From NCBI GenBank assembly GCA_905178155.1, contig CAJINV010000005.1, positions 7,742,989 to 7,806,988 of the forward strand: 64,000 nucleotides of DNA. The letters are read 5' to 3'. Origin of the DNA: Amoebophrya sp. A120 (taxonomy: Eukaryota; Sar; Dinophyceae; Syndiniales; Amoebophryaceae). Positions 1 to 11,300 of this stretch are shown here, piece by piece. The first letter of the stretch is position 1, and each line of letters begins with the position of its first letter. The notes beneath the pieces were generated by a model. The model ran no database searches. It had not been told where the DNA came from and saw nothing but the letters and a program-made list of their open reading frames with translations. The translations under genes and the position numbers were made by a program.

Positions 1-3000
1 TTCGTCCAACGACCGGTGCCCGAAAGTCTTCAGGAGTCGCGGAGGTCACCGACAGAGCTTCAATTTTCCGCCTTTTCACCGGGTACGCGTAGCCGTCGGG
101 CGGACCGGGAACAGACGTGGTGCTAGAAGTTAAAATTGAAATTCTATGCGGAACAAGAACAGGACCGGCAATTAAACCAGTTTTTCCATCCCCAGTCCGG
201 TCGTCCTCATTTTGGTTCCTGCTCACATCGCGCGCCTCCGACTCCAAAGAGTCAGCTCTTCCAGCTTCACCTTTTCTTGCTGCTCGATCCACACTTACGT
301 TTCCGTCGAGCAAGACATTTTGATTTTTGGGAACCAACAGGAAAGACGGCCTTGGCGTCGCTCTTTCAATACTCGCTTGCTCCGCTGCATTTGTTGTAGC
401 GACTCGATGTTCTGGTAGTTCTTGGTGGTTTTCCTTTCCGGCTTCTGTTGCCAAGAACTCTGCTTCTTCCCCCCTATCCGCCATTACCTTTCGTCTCCCT
501 TCAAATCTCACCGTTTTCAATGTTTCCATATCCAGGAAAAAACAACCATCACCATCCATTTTATGCATGACAAACACAAAACTTCAATCATGTTTTGCAT
601 GACAAATTGGATGGGGATGGTTGTGTTTTTTTGGATATTCCACCATCTTCTTGTACACCTCCGAGGTTTCGGGAAACGGAACGAAGTACGCAGTGCAAAA
701 GTATCGTACTCGTAACGTATAAAATGCATTACAAATTTCCTCAGCATGAGAAAGAAAATTTGTAATGCTGATCTACCTCAAGAACAAGATCTGTAATGCA
801 TGATTGCAATACGAGTGCGATACTTTTGCACAGAATACGAAGCTGTCATCCGCACTTCCGTTTTGCAGCCGGTTCAAGTGCCATTGCGTTTGGTCCAGCT
901 CCCGCAACACTGCGCGCGCTTCTATGCTCTGCAAAAGTATCGTACTCGTAGTAATTGCAATCATGCATTACAAATCTCCCTCTGAAGCCAAATCCGCATT
1001 ACAAATTCTATCTTTCATGCTGAGGGAATTTGTCATGCGATTTATACTAGTACGATGCTTTTGCATTTCATAGCTTCCTCCTCCCGCTGCTGAATAAAGC
1101 CTTATGCTGTCCAAAAGTATAATTCGTAGTTATTGTGAATCTGGATCTGATTCTCAAACTCAATCCCATTGCATGCATGCATTTACAAATCTTTGTATAT
1201 TCATCGTTCTTGCCATAGAGCCGCATATACAATTTTCGTTTGCCATGCCGAGCCAATTTCATTTCTTGCTCCAAAAGTTTACAAAGTGCGATCATACTTT
1301 TGCGAATACGTAACCCTTTCGCCTTCGCGATTTCCACCCGCATTTGCAGCAGGTCCTCCCGACGCTTCGCAACGCGCGTTCCCAGCGTTTTGATTTTCTC
1401 TTCCAGCTCCACTGAGTTCATGACTCGGATAATTTGCTCTGCCGGGGCGGAGGACTCAGTTGAAGCGTCGAGCTCGTCCGATTGGTCAGATGAGATGCTG
1501 CCTCTCCTTGTGAATGTCGCAGTTACAACTTCATCAGGTGCTCGCACAACTAAAGAGGTTAAGGCCTGCTCCTGTTCGTCTTGCGGATTCGCAAGAACTT
1601 CTTCTGCATCCGAAACTAGTAGTTGTGAATTTGTACTGCTAGAAGAGGAGGATGCAGTTGCTGGTACTTCTGGTGCTTCTGGCACCTCTGATGCACCATG
1701 CAAAAGTAGAAGAGGTCCACTCGGACCCGCTTCAGTTGCGCCTCCAATCCTATCCTGTGCAAAAGTATCGTACTCGTCGACGTCGTTTAGATGCATTACA
1801 ACTTTTCTGAGCATGAGAGATGAAATAGAAATTTGTAATGCGGATTTACCTTAAGAAAAAAATGAAAATTTGTGACGCATGATTGCAATACGAGTACGAT
1901 ACTTTTGCACAGGATAGATCCCTTTTTCCTCCTCGTGATCCGCAAGAGCCAGGACGTGATCAGCCGCCTGCGCGTCGACCCGCGGTTTTTTCTCCAATCC
2001 CGTCAAAGTTCCACACGCCTCCTCCACTTGTTGCAGCATGGTTTCGATTTTGGACTCCGTACGTTCTACCGCAGCGAGTTCTGAGGACAGGTCGTCGATT
2101 AGTGCGGAAAATGCGTGTTGACAAACGACGTCCTGTCGGCGTGCAGGAAGGAAGCGGAAGCGAAGTGGGAAGACAGGGAGCTGCACATAATAGATCATGT
2201 AGTCAGTGCTGGTCTGTGCTTGTAGAAATTTCATCGGCAAGAACAACCTTCTCATGCGAAGTGGACCACGTATGAGCATCTTTTTTAGTCTATTGCGAAT
2301 TACTGAATTTTTCAAACACGACTCTGCTTGTGATGATGTGCAATTTCTTCAACCTAATGGAGCAGGAGCTTCCACCACCTTTTTACACGGCGACGACACG
2401 ATCTTTCAGCGGGGTAGAAGTGTGCGGCTGCGAATCCGCATGATTTCGGTGCTCAGCTGGGTTGCGCGGTCGGCATATGCGATTGGAAACTAGTAGCACC
2501 ATCGAGAGTAATTGAGATCCAAGAGCTCGAATTCAATCGATCTGATTCATTCCTTCCGAGACATGAAGTCAAAAGTTGGAAAAATATTGCATGGTGACTT
2601 CAGGCATGAAAAGACGTCTATCAAATAAACACGACTCTTGTAATATATAGTGTGACTAAGATGCTGGAGTTTCTCCTACATAACGATACGGCATGATCTA
2701 CTTGCTGCTCCAGCCGATCCTGACCTCCCAGCAGCGCGTTTTCCTCATCTTCCAGAACCACGTCATCGATCTGGGGCTCTTCTTCCCCGAGAAGACTGTC
2801 AGAATGATCGTTCTCGTCGTGCTGGCCGCGCTCCTCGTCGTGCTCAAACTCTTCGCCTTCAATTCTCGCTTCTTGTAGATCATTTTCGTGGGGCGGGTCA
2901 GGTACGTCTTCGTCCGTAATGGTATTCACCCTTCTTTCCGGTTCGTATCCAGAACCACGACCACCACTGTTGTTCGGTCCAGAGACGACCCCGGAGACTC

Positions 3001-3157
3001 CGAGGAACTCTTGCGTTTCAACATGAGCAGCTCGTACCGCCGTCGTGGTCGTGTCCTGATCGACGTCTTGTGCCGCATGATGACCTGCGGAGGACATGGG
3101 AGCAGGGCTATGGGGAGTTGCGTGCTGTGGACTAAAGACGCTGTCGTCAGCCACCAT
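1..3157 (-). CDS. gene 1: long acidic/coiled-coil protein, 3' end off window
   Basis: I do not recognise this protein. It starts at ATG 3157 (MVADDSVFSPQHAT) and its frame is still open at base 1, so the C-terminus is missing. Exon 1 (3157 to about 2702) is acidic and ends in ...LLGGQDRLEQQ. A GT-AG intron must follow, with donor near 2701 or 2689 and acceptor near 2214 or 2181; the exact sites are unresolved. Later exons, minus strand: about 2213-1917, 1745-1309, 1102-1073, 917-838, 681-638 and 523-1, separated by introners. They encode Ser/Glu-rich linkers and charged helical stretches such as AKRREDLLQMRVEIAKAKG and VLRELDQTQWHLNRLQNG, probably coiled coil. The join across the diverged element at 1103-1308 does not follow the usual frame rule, so that boundary is doubtful. 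Confidence 0.6.
529..637. mobile_element. introner, family K
   Basis: 109 bp, the shortest family. Arms pair as AAAAAACAACCATCACCATC against GATGGGGATGGTTGTGTTTT. Flanked by TTCCA on both sides. Removing it with one TSD joins ...KKMVE to TLKTVRFEG in gene 1. The only other copy is at 32180, inside gene 5. Confidence 0.9.
687..837. mobile_element. introner, family A
   Basis: 151 bp. Family A arms are GCAAAAGTATCGTACTCGTA and its reverse complement, with several GCATTACAAAT-type cores between. TSD CGAAG on both sides. Excision joins DDSF to VPFPETSEV in gene 1. Family A is the commonest type here, with 35 copies. Confidence 0.92.
923..1072. mobile_element. introner, family A
   Basis: 150 bp, ends TATGCTCTGC and GCATTTCATA, TSD GCTTC perfect. 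In gene 1; the downstream exon has only one open frame (AVLRELDQTQW), and excision leads into it. Confidence 0.9.
1103..1308. mobile_element. diverged introner, family A
   Basis: 206 bp. Left arm CCAAAAGTATAATTCGTAG and right arm GTGCGATCATACTTTTGCG are recognisable but decayed, and no 5-bp TSD is visible. The flanking exons are out of frame by one if the standard rule is used, unlike other copies. It is either an old intron with shifted boundaries or a mis-set edge. Confidence 0.55.
1751..1916. mobile_element. introner, family A
   Basis: 166 bp, ends TATCCTGTGC and GCACAGGATA, flanks AATCC / GATCC (4 of 5). Excision gives ...HEEEKGIGGATEAGP in gene 1. Confidence 0.88.
2214..2701 (-). other. 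probable GT-AG intron of gene 1
   Basis: Needed to link the ATG exon to the coiled-coil exons. Donor candidates on the minus strand are CAA/GTAGATC (2701) and GCC/GTATCG (2689); acceptors are GCACAG/ACC (2214) and GTGCAG/CTC (2181). All four keep phase 0, so the sequence alone does not decide. Confidence 0.4.
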
Positions 3158-4010
3158 GATGCCGTATGTCGTTTTTTTCTGTCCTCGACGCTTTTAGTGA
3201 TAGTGTACATGTAGTTCGCCCCTCTTGTTGCTGGGCGAACAAAGAGTCTGAGTCATACTCATTTTTCACAAAACTTACACTAGCCAATGCCAACATCTGA
3301 TTTATTCGAATTCCGTTTTTAGTTTGATTCAAATCAGCAACTGTAGCTCTGTCCTTGACGCGAGCAACAGCTGCCAAACCAATGAAAAAGCTTTGATTAG
3401 GTTTAGGATTACCAGCAGCGCATCTCTTTTGCTTTCGTTTTTTTGTCGGACCAGGCTTCGATGGGTGCAGCAACCGAGCGTATAAACGACCATCCGCCAA
3501 GCTATACCTCACACGATGCTTTATCAAGAGAAACGAATGACCGACCTTGAAACGAGGTACTGACCGGCGTGAACTCCCGAACCCGATCTTCCATGTGGGA
3601 TTATGTCCTGCAACTTGCGTTCCTTAATATTCATAGAGCGAATGAGTTTCGTTTTTGACGTATAAGAATGGGTACAACGTGTTTCTTGGTACAACTTGCG
3701 CCAGCTTCCTTTCGCAGTTCTGAATGGTGGGTCCACGAACTGGCGGTGGATACTGGCACAGGTCCATGTCCAGCACGAGGACCTGTCGCCGCCTGCATAG
3801 TTCGTTCCGGGTTTCTTGAAAGAAGAATACTCGTCTAACTGTTCGCTGTACAGAATGTGGCTCTTCTTGTAGGAGTTTTGTAAAAGGCTAGAGCTAGTAC
3901 AGAAGATGTTGACAGATGTAGTTGAGGACTACTACAGCAGCGAACACGATCTAACGGCTGTAGTTAGTATACTGTATCAATCCTCGAGTACGAGTACCAC
4001 CACCCATCAT
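3158..4010. other. intergenic, gene 1 to gene 2
   Basis: I find no gene or intact introner here. Short open frames exist on the minus strand (3147-3527, 3524-3736), but neither shows a known motif or a convincing start. The stretch should hold the gene 1 promoter and 5' UTR. Confidence 0.5.
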
Positions 4011-4945
4011 TATCCTGTGCAAAAGCATCGCACTAGTAGAAACCAGCCATGCTCCGGCTGCCGCCGGAGCGCAAGGCTGTTGGGTCGGGGCAAGACTGTT
4101 TGCCGATAGGACCACAACCCCGCGGGCCTATGCACAACGAAACACATTGCGCCGCGCCAACCCGCAGGACCACTTGCGCGCTTCCCGCGCCTGTGGGCGC
4201 TCTGCGCAGGGAGCAGCTGCAAAGACCACCGGGGGCGAACAGAAACCGCCCGGCGGGGGAGGGTAGCGCGAGAGGGTGGCGCGAGAGGGTGCGCGAGAGG
4301 GTGGCGCGAGAGGGTGGCGCGGAAAGGCGCCGAACAAAACAGCTCCGCGAATGGCCTGCAGTGCCAAATATGGGTAGTGCCATGCGGATTCGCGCCCGCT
4401 TCTTTGTGTTTTACCCTCTCGCAGACCTCTCGCAGACCCTCTTTTTGGCCTCTTTTGGGGGTCCCCGCTAATAATCCGGCTATACTCGCGGGTAGAGGTC
4501 GACAGAGGTGGCCGAGAGGTGGCCAAGAGGGTCCGCGAGAGGTCGCCCCTTATTCGCGCCACCTCTCGCCACCTCTGTCGAACTCTCGCGCCCCCTCTTT
4601 TTGACCTCTCTGCACCCTCTGAGGCACTTAGGCGCCGCCTTAGGGTGGGTCCTTCGGCGGGCTATACTCGCGCACCCTCTCGCCGGCCCTCTCGAAAGGG
4701 GTCCCGCGCCACCTCTCCACCTCTGTCGACCTCTTTTTTACCTCTTTTGACCTCTTTTTGACCTCTCGGCCACCTCTTGTTTACCCTCTGTCTACCTCTT
4801 TTTTCGCATGAATATAATATATAGTAATCGCATGACAAATCCCCTCAGCACGAAAAGTGGAATTTGTAATGCGGATTTAGGTTAACACGGAGATTTGTAA
4901 TGCATGACTGCGATTACTACGAGTACGATACTTTTGCACAGCATA
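4011..4945. mobile_element. introner A carrying a nested insertion
   Basis: 935 bp in total. The outer ends TATCCTGTGC and GCACAGCATA are family A and are flanked by perfect ATCAT duplications. The left TSD copy adjoins 4011 and the right one ends two bases short of the gene 2 stop codon, so this copy lies in the 3' UTR, not in coding DNA. The arms are interrupted near 4040 and resume near 4822. Confidence 0.85.
4040..4821. repeat. GC-rich insertion inside introner
   Basis: About 780 bp, very GC-rich and free of the TTTGTNATGC core. It contains tandem runs of GAGAGGGTGGCGC (about 4258-4325) and many CCACCTCT and GACCTCTTTTT units on the other strand (about 4555-4800), so the two halves partly pair. 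No coding potential is recognisable. Confidence 0.65.
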
Positions 4946-4951
4946 ATCATC

Positions 4952-7695
4952 TCACTCCCGCAACCGGTACTTGCACACCGGACACTGACTGGAGTACCGC
5001 AGTCCTATGCACTGCAAAAATGTCTGGCTCTGGGTGGAGATTGCTAGATTTGTCATGCTTGTTTCACATGACGGCTGTATCTGTGATGCGTGAGCAGGTG
5101 GAAAAAAGCCTCTTCGCCTGTAAGGCATATTAAGTGCAGTTTGCCATGCAGAAAGCGAAGCACAGAGGAGCCCCGAATCTTGTCATGCGTGGCTGCGTAT
5201 TGCAGTACGTGTTCGTGTACGTCCGTCATTCACAAATTAGCATCACAAGTTTCCAGACCCAGACATATTTGAATTTGCAGCGGATAAGCCCAGTCTCGAT
5301 GCAATTTTTGTGAAAACGGTGAAAGCACTCCAGCCGCCCGAGGTCATCCCCCTCTTGAAACGGGCACTGACAGATTGCACAAACTTCCTCTTTATCAAAT
5401 GCAAAAATGTCTGGGCCTGGAAGAATGCGCGATTTGTCATGCGGCTTTTCCATGACCCATGAGGTCTGGAATGCAGGACCTAGCGCGACAGATTCTGTGC
5501 GATCTCTCTCATGCCTATCCTGCATGAGGAACTCCCTCGCGACTTGGTCAAAACTGGACGACTTTTGGTAATCATGCAACACAGATTTTTGCATGCTTCA
5601 GATTTAGCATGACAAGTTGCATTCTTCCAGACCCAGACATTTTGACATTTGATACTCTTCATTCCCTGTCGTCCTACTCGACGACCCCGCTGCTGCTGCT
5701 GGTGCTGACCCTACCGACTCTTTTCCCGCGGGCGGGGCGGAAAGTGCGGATCCAGACGAAGATGCTGGGCCTACGAGCGCCGGGGCCGCGCTCATCGAGG
5801 AGGCCGCGGCCGAAGAACTGCTGCCGCTGTTCTTGCTTTTGAACGTTTCCGCGCCGATTTGGCGGACCAGGCGCTGGTAACTTGGATCGTCGATTTCGTA
5901 GGGATCGTCATCGTATCAAATGCAAAAGTGTCTGGGTCTGGAATGTTGCCGGGTTTGTCATGCATATTTTGCATGACCCAGGATTGTGTGTGATGCATGC
6001 CCTACCATCACAGACTTTTAGAATCCTTCTCGATGCCTACTCCGCATGACAAATGCCCTCGTCCCCGCGTAGCACAAACTAGACTCCTCGTCTTGCTGGT
6101 CATGCAATACAGATTTTTTTAGAGTCCAAAGTTAGCATCACAAGTTCCAACCTTCCAGGCCCAGATGACATTTTTGCATTTGATACGGCAGCTCCGTGAG
6201 CGGCGGCCATCTCTTCCGGGCTGAAAGGGTCAATGAGGTTGCTGTTTATCCTGTGCAAAAGTATCGCACTCGTAGCAATTGCAGTCATGCATTACAATTT
6301 TTTTTCCGAAGGTAAATCCGCAAGACAAATTTCATTTCTCATGCTGAGGAAATAATTTGTATATGCAATTTATACTAGTACGATGCTTTTGCAATTCATA
6401 CTGTTGCTCCCGGAACGAAAGCTACTACCGTAGCCGTAGTCACCGTACGAATCTTCGTTGTTCCCATGATGATCTTCGCCGTCCATGTCAAAGTCTCCGT
6501 CGCTGTCGAGGTCATCATCATCGTCCGACCAATCTCCGTCAGACATAGAAGTACCTTCTCGACGTTCCCGCCTGCGGGCCAACTGCTCTATCCTGTGCGA
6601 AAGTATCGTACTCGTACTAATTTCAATTATGCATGGCAAATCTTGTTTTTAAGGTAAAACAGCATGACAAGTTCCAGTTGTCATGTTGAGCAAATTTGTA
6701 ATGCCATTTACACTAGTACGATAATTTTCCAATGCATATGCTGTGCGTACCGCCGGTCTTCGGCTTCTTGGTGACGGCGCAGGCGTTGCTGCCGGTCCTC
6801 AGACGAGCGGCGGCGGTAGTTGTTGCGGCTGCGGTTATTGGACGGCGAGGACGCGACCGGGGAGCGTGAAATACCGGGAAGGGCGCCGTAACCTACGGAG
6901 ATATAGAAGTTTTTCTCAAATTCTCAAATCAAAGAGCCTGAACTTGAACTATCAGTAGACGTGAAGAGTCTACAACTCGTCGCCCAACTTCCACTGGGCG
7001 AGCACGAGCTCACGAAGAGTCAAGCCAAATAAAACTACTCGGAAGATTTATCGTCAAGCCGTATTTCATCAAGTACAACGACTCGCAGTGGTCTTCGCAT
7101 GACATCAACTACACAGTACCTTGCGTCATGTTGTCCGCGTGTGCCGTATCGGAATTCACGATCAAAATGGTTCCGCCGAGCGGACTATCCACTGCAAATA
7201 TGTTTGGGTACTCAAGATTGCGAGGTTTGTCATGCATATTTTGCATGACCCATCGTGCCTGTAATGCATAACCTAGCATCACATATTTTTAGAGCGCTTC
7301 GTGATGTCCATCCCGCATGAGAAATGCTCTCCTCGCGTAGCACAAACTGGGCTCCTCTTGTTGGTCATTCAATACAGATTCTTTTAGAATCCAAAGACAG
7401 CAACGCAAGTTGCAACCTTCCAGACCCCGACATATTTGCTATGAATACGGAAACAGGCCGGGAAACTTTTCCAGCTCCTTGTACAGGTTGTATCCTGTGC
7501 AAAAGTATCGTACTCGTAGTGATCGCAATTATGCATATACAAGTTTCTTTTTCAAGTTGAATCCGCATTACAAATTCTATTTCTCATGCTGAGGAAATTT
7601 GTCATGCATTTATACGAGTACGATACTTTTGCAGTTCATATGTCGGCCTTCGGGACGATTTCCCGTCGAGCTAACGCACCACTTGTGATCACGAC
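4952..7695 (-). CDS. gene 2: RING-H2 finger protein, probable E3 ubiquitin ligase
   Basis: The C-terminus is a RING-H2 domain split by an introner: CAICQCPF, then LECFHRFHKNCIE, then after the splice LRYSSQCPVCKYRLRE and a stop. The C-x2-C ... C-x-H-x2-H-x2-C ... C-P-x-C ligands are complete, which suggests ubiquitin transfer. Exons, minus strand: about 7695-7641, 7485-7448, 7180-7120, 6892-6739, 6583-6401, 6241-6186, 5908-5655, 5387-5287 and 5000-4952. Upstream of the RING are an Arg/Glu-rich helix (RRSSEDRQQRLRRHQEAED), an Asp-rich stretch (WSDDDDDLDSDGDFD) and a Ser/Ala linker. From exon 7485 on, the exon sum fits the frame exactly. The 5' end is unresolved: a possible acceptor lies at 7696 and I could not find the start codon. 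The substrate is unknown. Confidence 0.75.
5006..5286. mobile_element. introner, family B
   Basis: 281 bp. Family B arms read GCAAAWATGTCTGGGTCTGG. Flanks AGTCC / AGCCC (4 of 5). It splits the RING domain between the His/Cys ligands and the final CPVC; excision gives CIETGLRYSSQCPVC in frame. Confidence 0.9.
5393..5654. mobile_element. introner, family B
   Basis: 262 bp, ends TATCAAATGC and ACATTTGATA, TSD CTCTT perfect. Lies just before the first RING cysteine; excision gives GNEEEVCAICQ. Confidence 0.92.
5914..6185. mobile_element. introner, family B
   Basis: 272 bp with good arms. The TSD is eroded: flanks CATCG / CGGCA do not match. The exons still join in frame under the 5-bp rule (HGAADDPYEIDD), so splicing seems to outlast TSD identity. 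Confidence 0.85.
6247..6400. mobile_element. introner, family A
   Basis: 154 bp, TSD CTGTT perfect, ends TATCCTGTGC and GCAATTCATA. In gene 2; joins GSNS to NLIDPFSPEE. Confidence 0.92.
6589..6738. mobile_element. introner, family A
   Basis: 150 bp, flanks TGCTC / TGCTG. The right arm is degraded (CGATAATTTTCCAATGCATA). In gene 2, within the Arg/Glu-rich helix. Confidence 0.88.
6893..7119 (-). other. GT-AG spliceosomal intron of gene 2
   Basis: 227 bp. Donor CAAG/GTACTG and acceptor CCGTAG/GTTACGG on the minus strand give a phase-1 join (DNMTQ-GYGALPG). It has no inverted arms and no TTTGTNATGC core, so it is unlike the introners around it. Confidence 0.75.
7186..7447. mobile_element. introner, family B
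   Basis: 262 bp, ends TATCCACTGC and CTATGAATA, flanks CGGAC / CGGAA. Excision gives KFPGLFPLGGTILIVNSD in gene 2, where direct read-through would stop. Confidence 0.88.
7491..7640. mobile_element. introner, family A
   Basis: 150 bp with a good hairpin; flanks GGTTG / TGTCG are too diverged to call a TSD. The join PKADMYKELEK stays in frame in gene 2. Confidence 0.82.
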
Positions 7696-8357
7696 CTGAT
7701 AAGTGGTTTATACATCTCGTTCATGCGAATGCGAAATTCGAAAAAATCCATTTTGCTGCAAAACTTTGCTTGAAATTCATCTTCTCGTGCATTGTGCAAA
7801 AGCGTTCTACTGGTCCTGGCTGCATCCGGATTTTATTAAAATCTTATCAAACTACTAGAAACTGTCACCCCCATTCGATCCGACGCAAACACAGAAATAA
7901 ACGACTTAGCATTACAAATTCAATTTGTCATGCGAATTTGCCTTAACAAAAAGATTTGTAATGCATAAATGCAAATCAAGTTTGCGCCGGCGGAGAGGAG
8001 GCAAGTTGATACTTTGCTTTCGGTACGCGAAAAAAGCTTGCGGAGACAAAGTCAAACACTGCAAGCGGAACGGAGCGACCATAGTACTCGTAACTACGGG
8101 AAGATTCGTGATCGTCGATTGCGGGTTTCTATCTTTGAGGATGATCTCGTCGCTAGTGCAGCTAGTGGCTAAGTACAAGTAGACAAAAGAAAAAGATAGA
8201 ACTTACAGTTTTTGATCTTCATGAAGATTCCCTTTATTTTAAGCGCTTTTTTTTGAAAAAAATGCTGACCAACAGGTCAAGGATCTTCACTCCACCTCCT
8301 ATTACCGGTCACCACACGAGAAGATTAGAATGATGTCACAGCAAATACCAAAAAAAT
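7696..8357. other. stretch between gene 2 and gene 3
   Basis: May hold the gene 2 start and the gene 3 3' end. Open frames on both strands at 7912-8182 show no recognisable domain. A decayed family A remnant occupies part of it. Confidence 0.4.
7791..7980. mobile_element. decayed family A remnant
   Basis: Starts ATTGTGCAAAAGCGTTCTAC, like a family A left arm, and has core motifs near 7911-7973 (GCATTACAAATTCAATTTGT, ATTTGTAATGCATAAATGC). No right arm and no TSD are visible. This is the only introner-like trace I see outside an established gene model. Confidence 0.35.
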
Positions 8358-11300
8358 TCATACCGCCCACGCGTTCTGGCCCTCCTCGCTTGCGATGGGT
8401 GGGAAAGCCGTCTCGATGAAAGTCAACAGTGGCACGCTGCCCGCGTGGTTGGGGTCAAACTCGTGCGAGTTTTCCATTCTGCCGTCCGGAAGCCGGATTC
8501 GGATTTTGCGCATTGTGTGCGGGTATCGGTTCGGTGCGCTCGCTCGCGCGGCAGAGGAGGACGAGGAGGAGGCCGCACCTCCACCAGTAACGGCAGCAAC
8601 AGGGCCACCCGCACCTCTCACAGCGGACGACGAAGAAGAACTCGCCCCCGGAGGTCGTTGTTGATTGTCATTGTGCTGCTGGCACGTCGGCGGCGGGACT
8701 GCAGCGACTCTGGCTGCTGTCGAGGAGGAATTGTTGTTTTTGTTTACGCCAGGAACTACAGCTACGTGAGGAGCAGGAGCATCCTCGCTGTCAGAGATCA
8801 ATTCCACGACCTCGTTAGTACTCGTCGCTGCTCCAGGTGGCTGTTGGTGTAGAGGTCCTTCACCAGGTTGGAGCACAGCCGCAGCGGCCGCTACTCCTGG
8901 TAGCTGGTCCGCGGCACCTGCAGCAGCAGCAGCTCCTGTGGCGTTCTTGCCACCACGAGCAGGAAGAGGAACTCCCTGGCCATCGCCTTGTTTCCCCTTG
9001 CCTTTCGTAGTTCCCTTGTTGTTGTTCCCGCCTGGCCCTGGCGGTTGCACTAGAGTACCGGGAATAAATGCAGCGGAGGAACTAGATGAAGCAGCTCCCA
9101 TATTACCGCCTCCACTTGTACTATTCGGATTTACGACGAACGCGGGCCCCTGCTTTAAAATGTCGTTTTTGAACCCGACCTGCCGCCGCGCTTCGCGGAA
9201 TTCGCGGTCGCGTTTGGCTTCGTCCAGAATTCTTTGCTGCTCTAGAATCTTCTCCTGTCTTTTCCTCTGCATCTCCTCCTGCCGCTGCTGCCGTTCTTGC
9301 TGGGACAATCCGCCGGACGCGGGTATGCACCGCAAACATGTACTCTTGATGTGGCTGATGCACATTTTACAGAACACAGAAATTTGTAATGCATGGTCAG
9401 CATACAAGGTTGTGCAAAAGATTCAACTCCGCATTCGTAGGCAAAAACAAAAAAAACTGCATGACAAACATGGGCACGACTTGATGCCCAGACCCTGCAC
9501 AGGACATGTTTGCAACTGATAGCGGTTGTACAACCGCTAGAGGACCCAGCTCCAGGCGGAAAGACGCTGCGACTGTTCTGCGCGATGACCGCATTGGTAT
9601 TTTTATCATGAGGAAAACTCCCCCCTCCCCATATCGAACACGAAACTTGTGATGCCGTATTTGAGTACACAAATCGACTTGTGTTGCCAGAAGGCCAAGA
9701 GACGCAGTTGTGGCCTCGCTTGCAGGCAATTTGTCTTCATGCTGTTCCCCACTTCCAGCTGTCTCCTGTCATGCTGAAGATGCAAGGCTTTCCCACGCAG
9801 CCCAGCAGTACAGTCCGCATCTTTTCCCTTCTGGCATGACAAAGCTGATTTGTGACCACAAATCTGCATCACAGACTTCCAATGTGATATGGGGAGGGGG
9901 GATTTTTCATTTTGATAATTTTTCTTGACCCGCTTCGGCAAGCTGTCCGTTTCCTTGCTGTTTGGCGAAGCAGCGTTTTGTTCCTGAAGATGAGATGGGT
10001 TCGATTCGGATTCCCCAGTCAAATCCACGATCTCCATCGGTATATTTATTGGAGCCACTGCCTGACTCTCCGGGACGTCAGACTCCCGCAACACTAGCGA
10101 GCATCCGCTGGACCGGCAGAGTTCGCTATCGTCTTGCAGCAACAAGCTCCAGTCTAGGAACACCGTGCGGGGCGGGAAGGCCAGAGAAAGCTTGTAGTTT
10201 TGCAGCTGCTGCCTTGTCACAGGACACCGGATAGCAGTAGTTCTCGCTGTACTAGTACTGGCACCTCCTGCTGCTGCAGGCGCGGGAGTCGGTGTGCTTG
10301 GGGGCGCCCACGCCGGCGCGGAAGTACCAACATTTCCATTCGAAGTAGCCCCACCTCCATCACCGCCGGTTACTACATGATCTTCGGTATCCGTCCCTAC
10401 AAATGCTTCCAGCATCTGCTGCAGCGTTGTTTTCTTCGGGTCAAACGTTTTCGTCTCCCGCCAGCGCTGGCACTGCAGCGTGATCCTCACTTTTGGTTGG
10501 TTCAACTCGTCCTCGGCAATCAGTATGCACTGCAAATATGTCTGGATCGGGAAACCTGTGATCATGCTGAATTGAGCATGATAGAAGCGCTTGCAGTGGC
10601 AGCCAAGCATGACAAGTTTTTGAGTCGCCTGCTGATGCCTAGGTCTAGCACGCATTACAAATTGCCTTTTTGCATGACAAAGCAAGTTTCTCTTTTGCTG
10701 CTCTTCATGCAACACAGATTTTCCAGGAATGCAAGACACGCATCACAAGTTCCACTTTTCCAGACGAAGAGTACACTTTTGCATTTGATAATCAGGTCGA
10801 GAACCGTTTGACTCAGCCGACGTTCATTTGATTGGTCTGAATTCGCATCTATCCTGTGCAAAAGTATCGTACTCGTATTCATGCATTAGCATTACAAATC
10901 TTTTCCTTAACGTTAACCTTAATCAGCATTACAAATTTTATTTGTCATGCTGAGGAAATTTGTAATGCATTTATACGAGTACGATACTTTTGCAGTTCAT
11001 AGCATCACCTGCAAGAGGACGTGACTCGATCCCTTCCTCATTCAGCGCGCCACTCATCTCATCATCTTGCTCTTCCGCCTCCTGCATTGCAAGTTGCCGT
11101 GCCAAAATCGCATCCAGTCGCGCCTGCCGCTCCTGTTCCGAAAGGTGGTGTGTTGGCTGATCTCCACTGGGCGAACTTGCGCTGGCGGCAGCGGCGTTTT
11201 GCGTTTGCTGTTGCTGCAATCTGTCGACGTAGGATCTGCGTTCCTCTTCCACGCGCTTCAAAATCTCCCTCCGTTCTTCTTCCCGGCGCTTCCGGGTGGC

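Noticed and set aside
2621-3157. Gene 1 first exon as an independent 178-residue gene
   Set aside because: The tail after EQQVDHA changes composition abruptly and contains donor-like GTAGAT and GTATCG sites, while the next exons have no start codon. One spliced gene fits better, though not proven.
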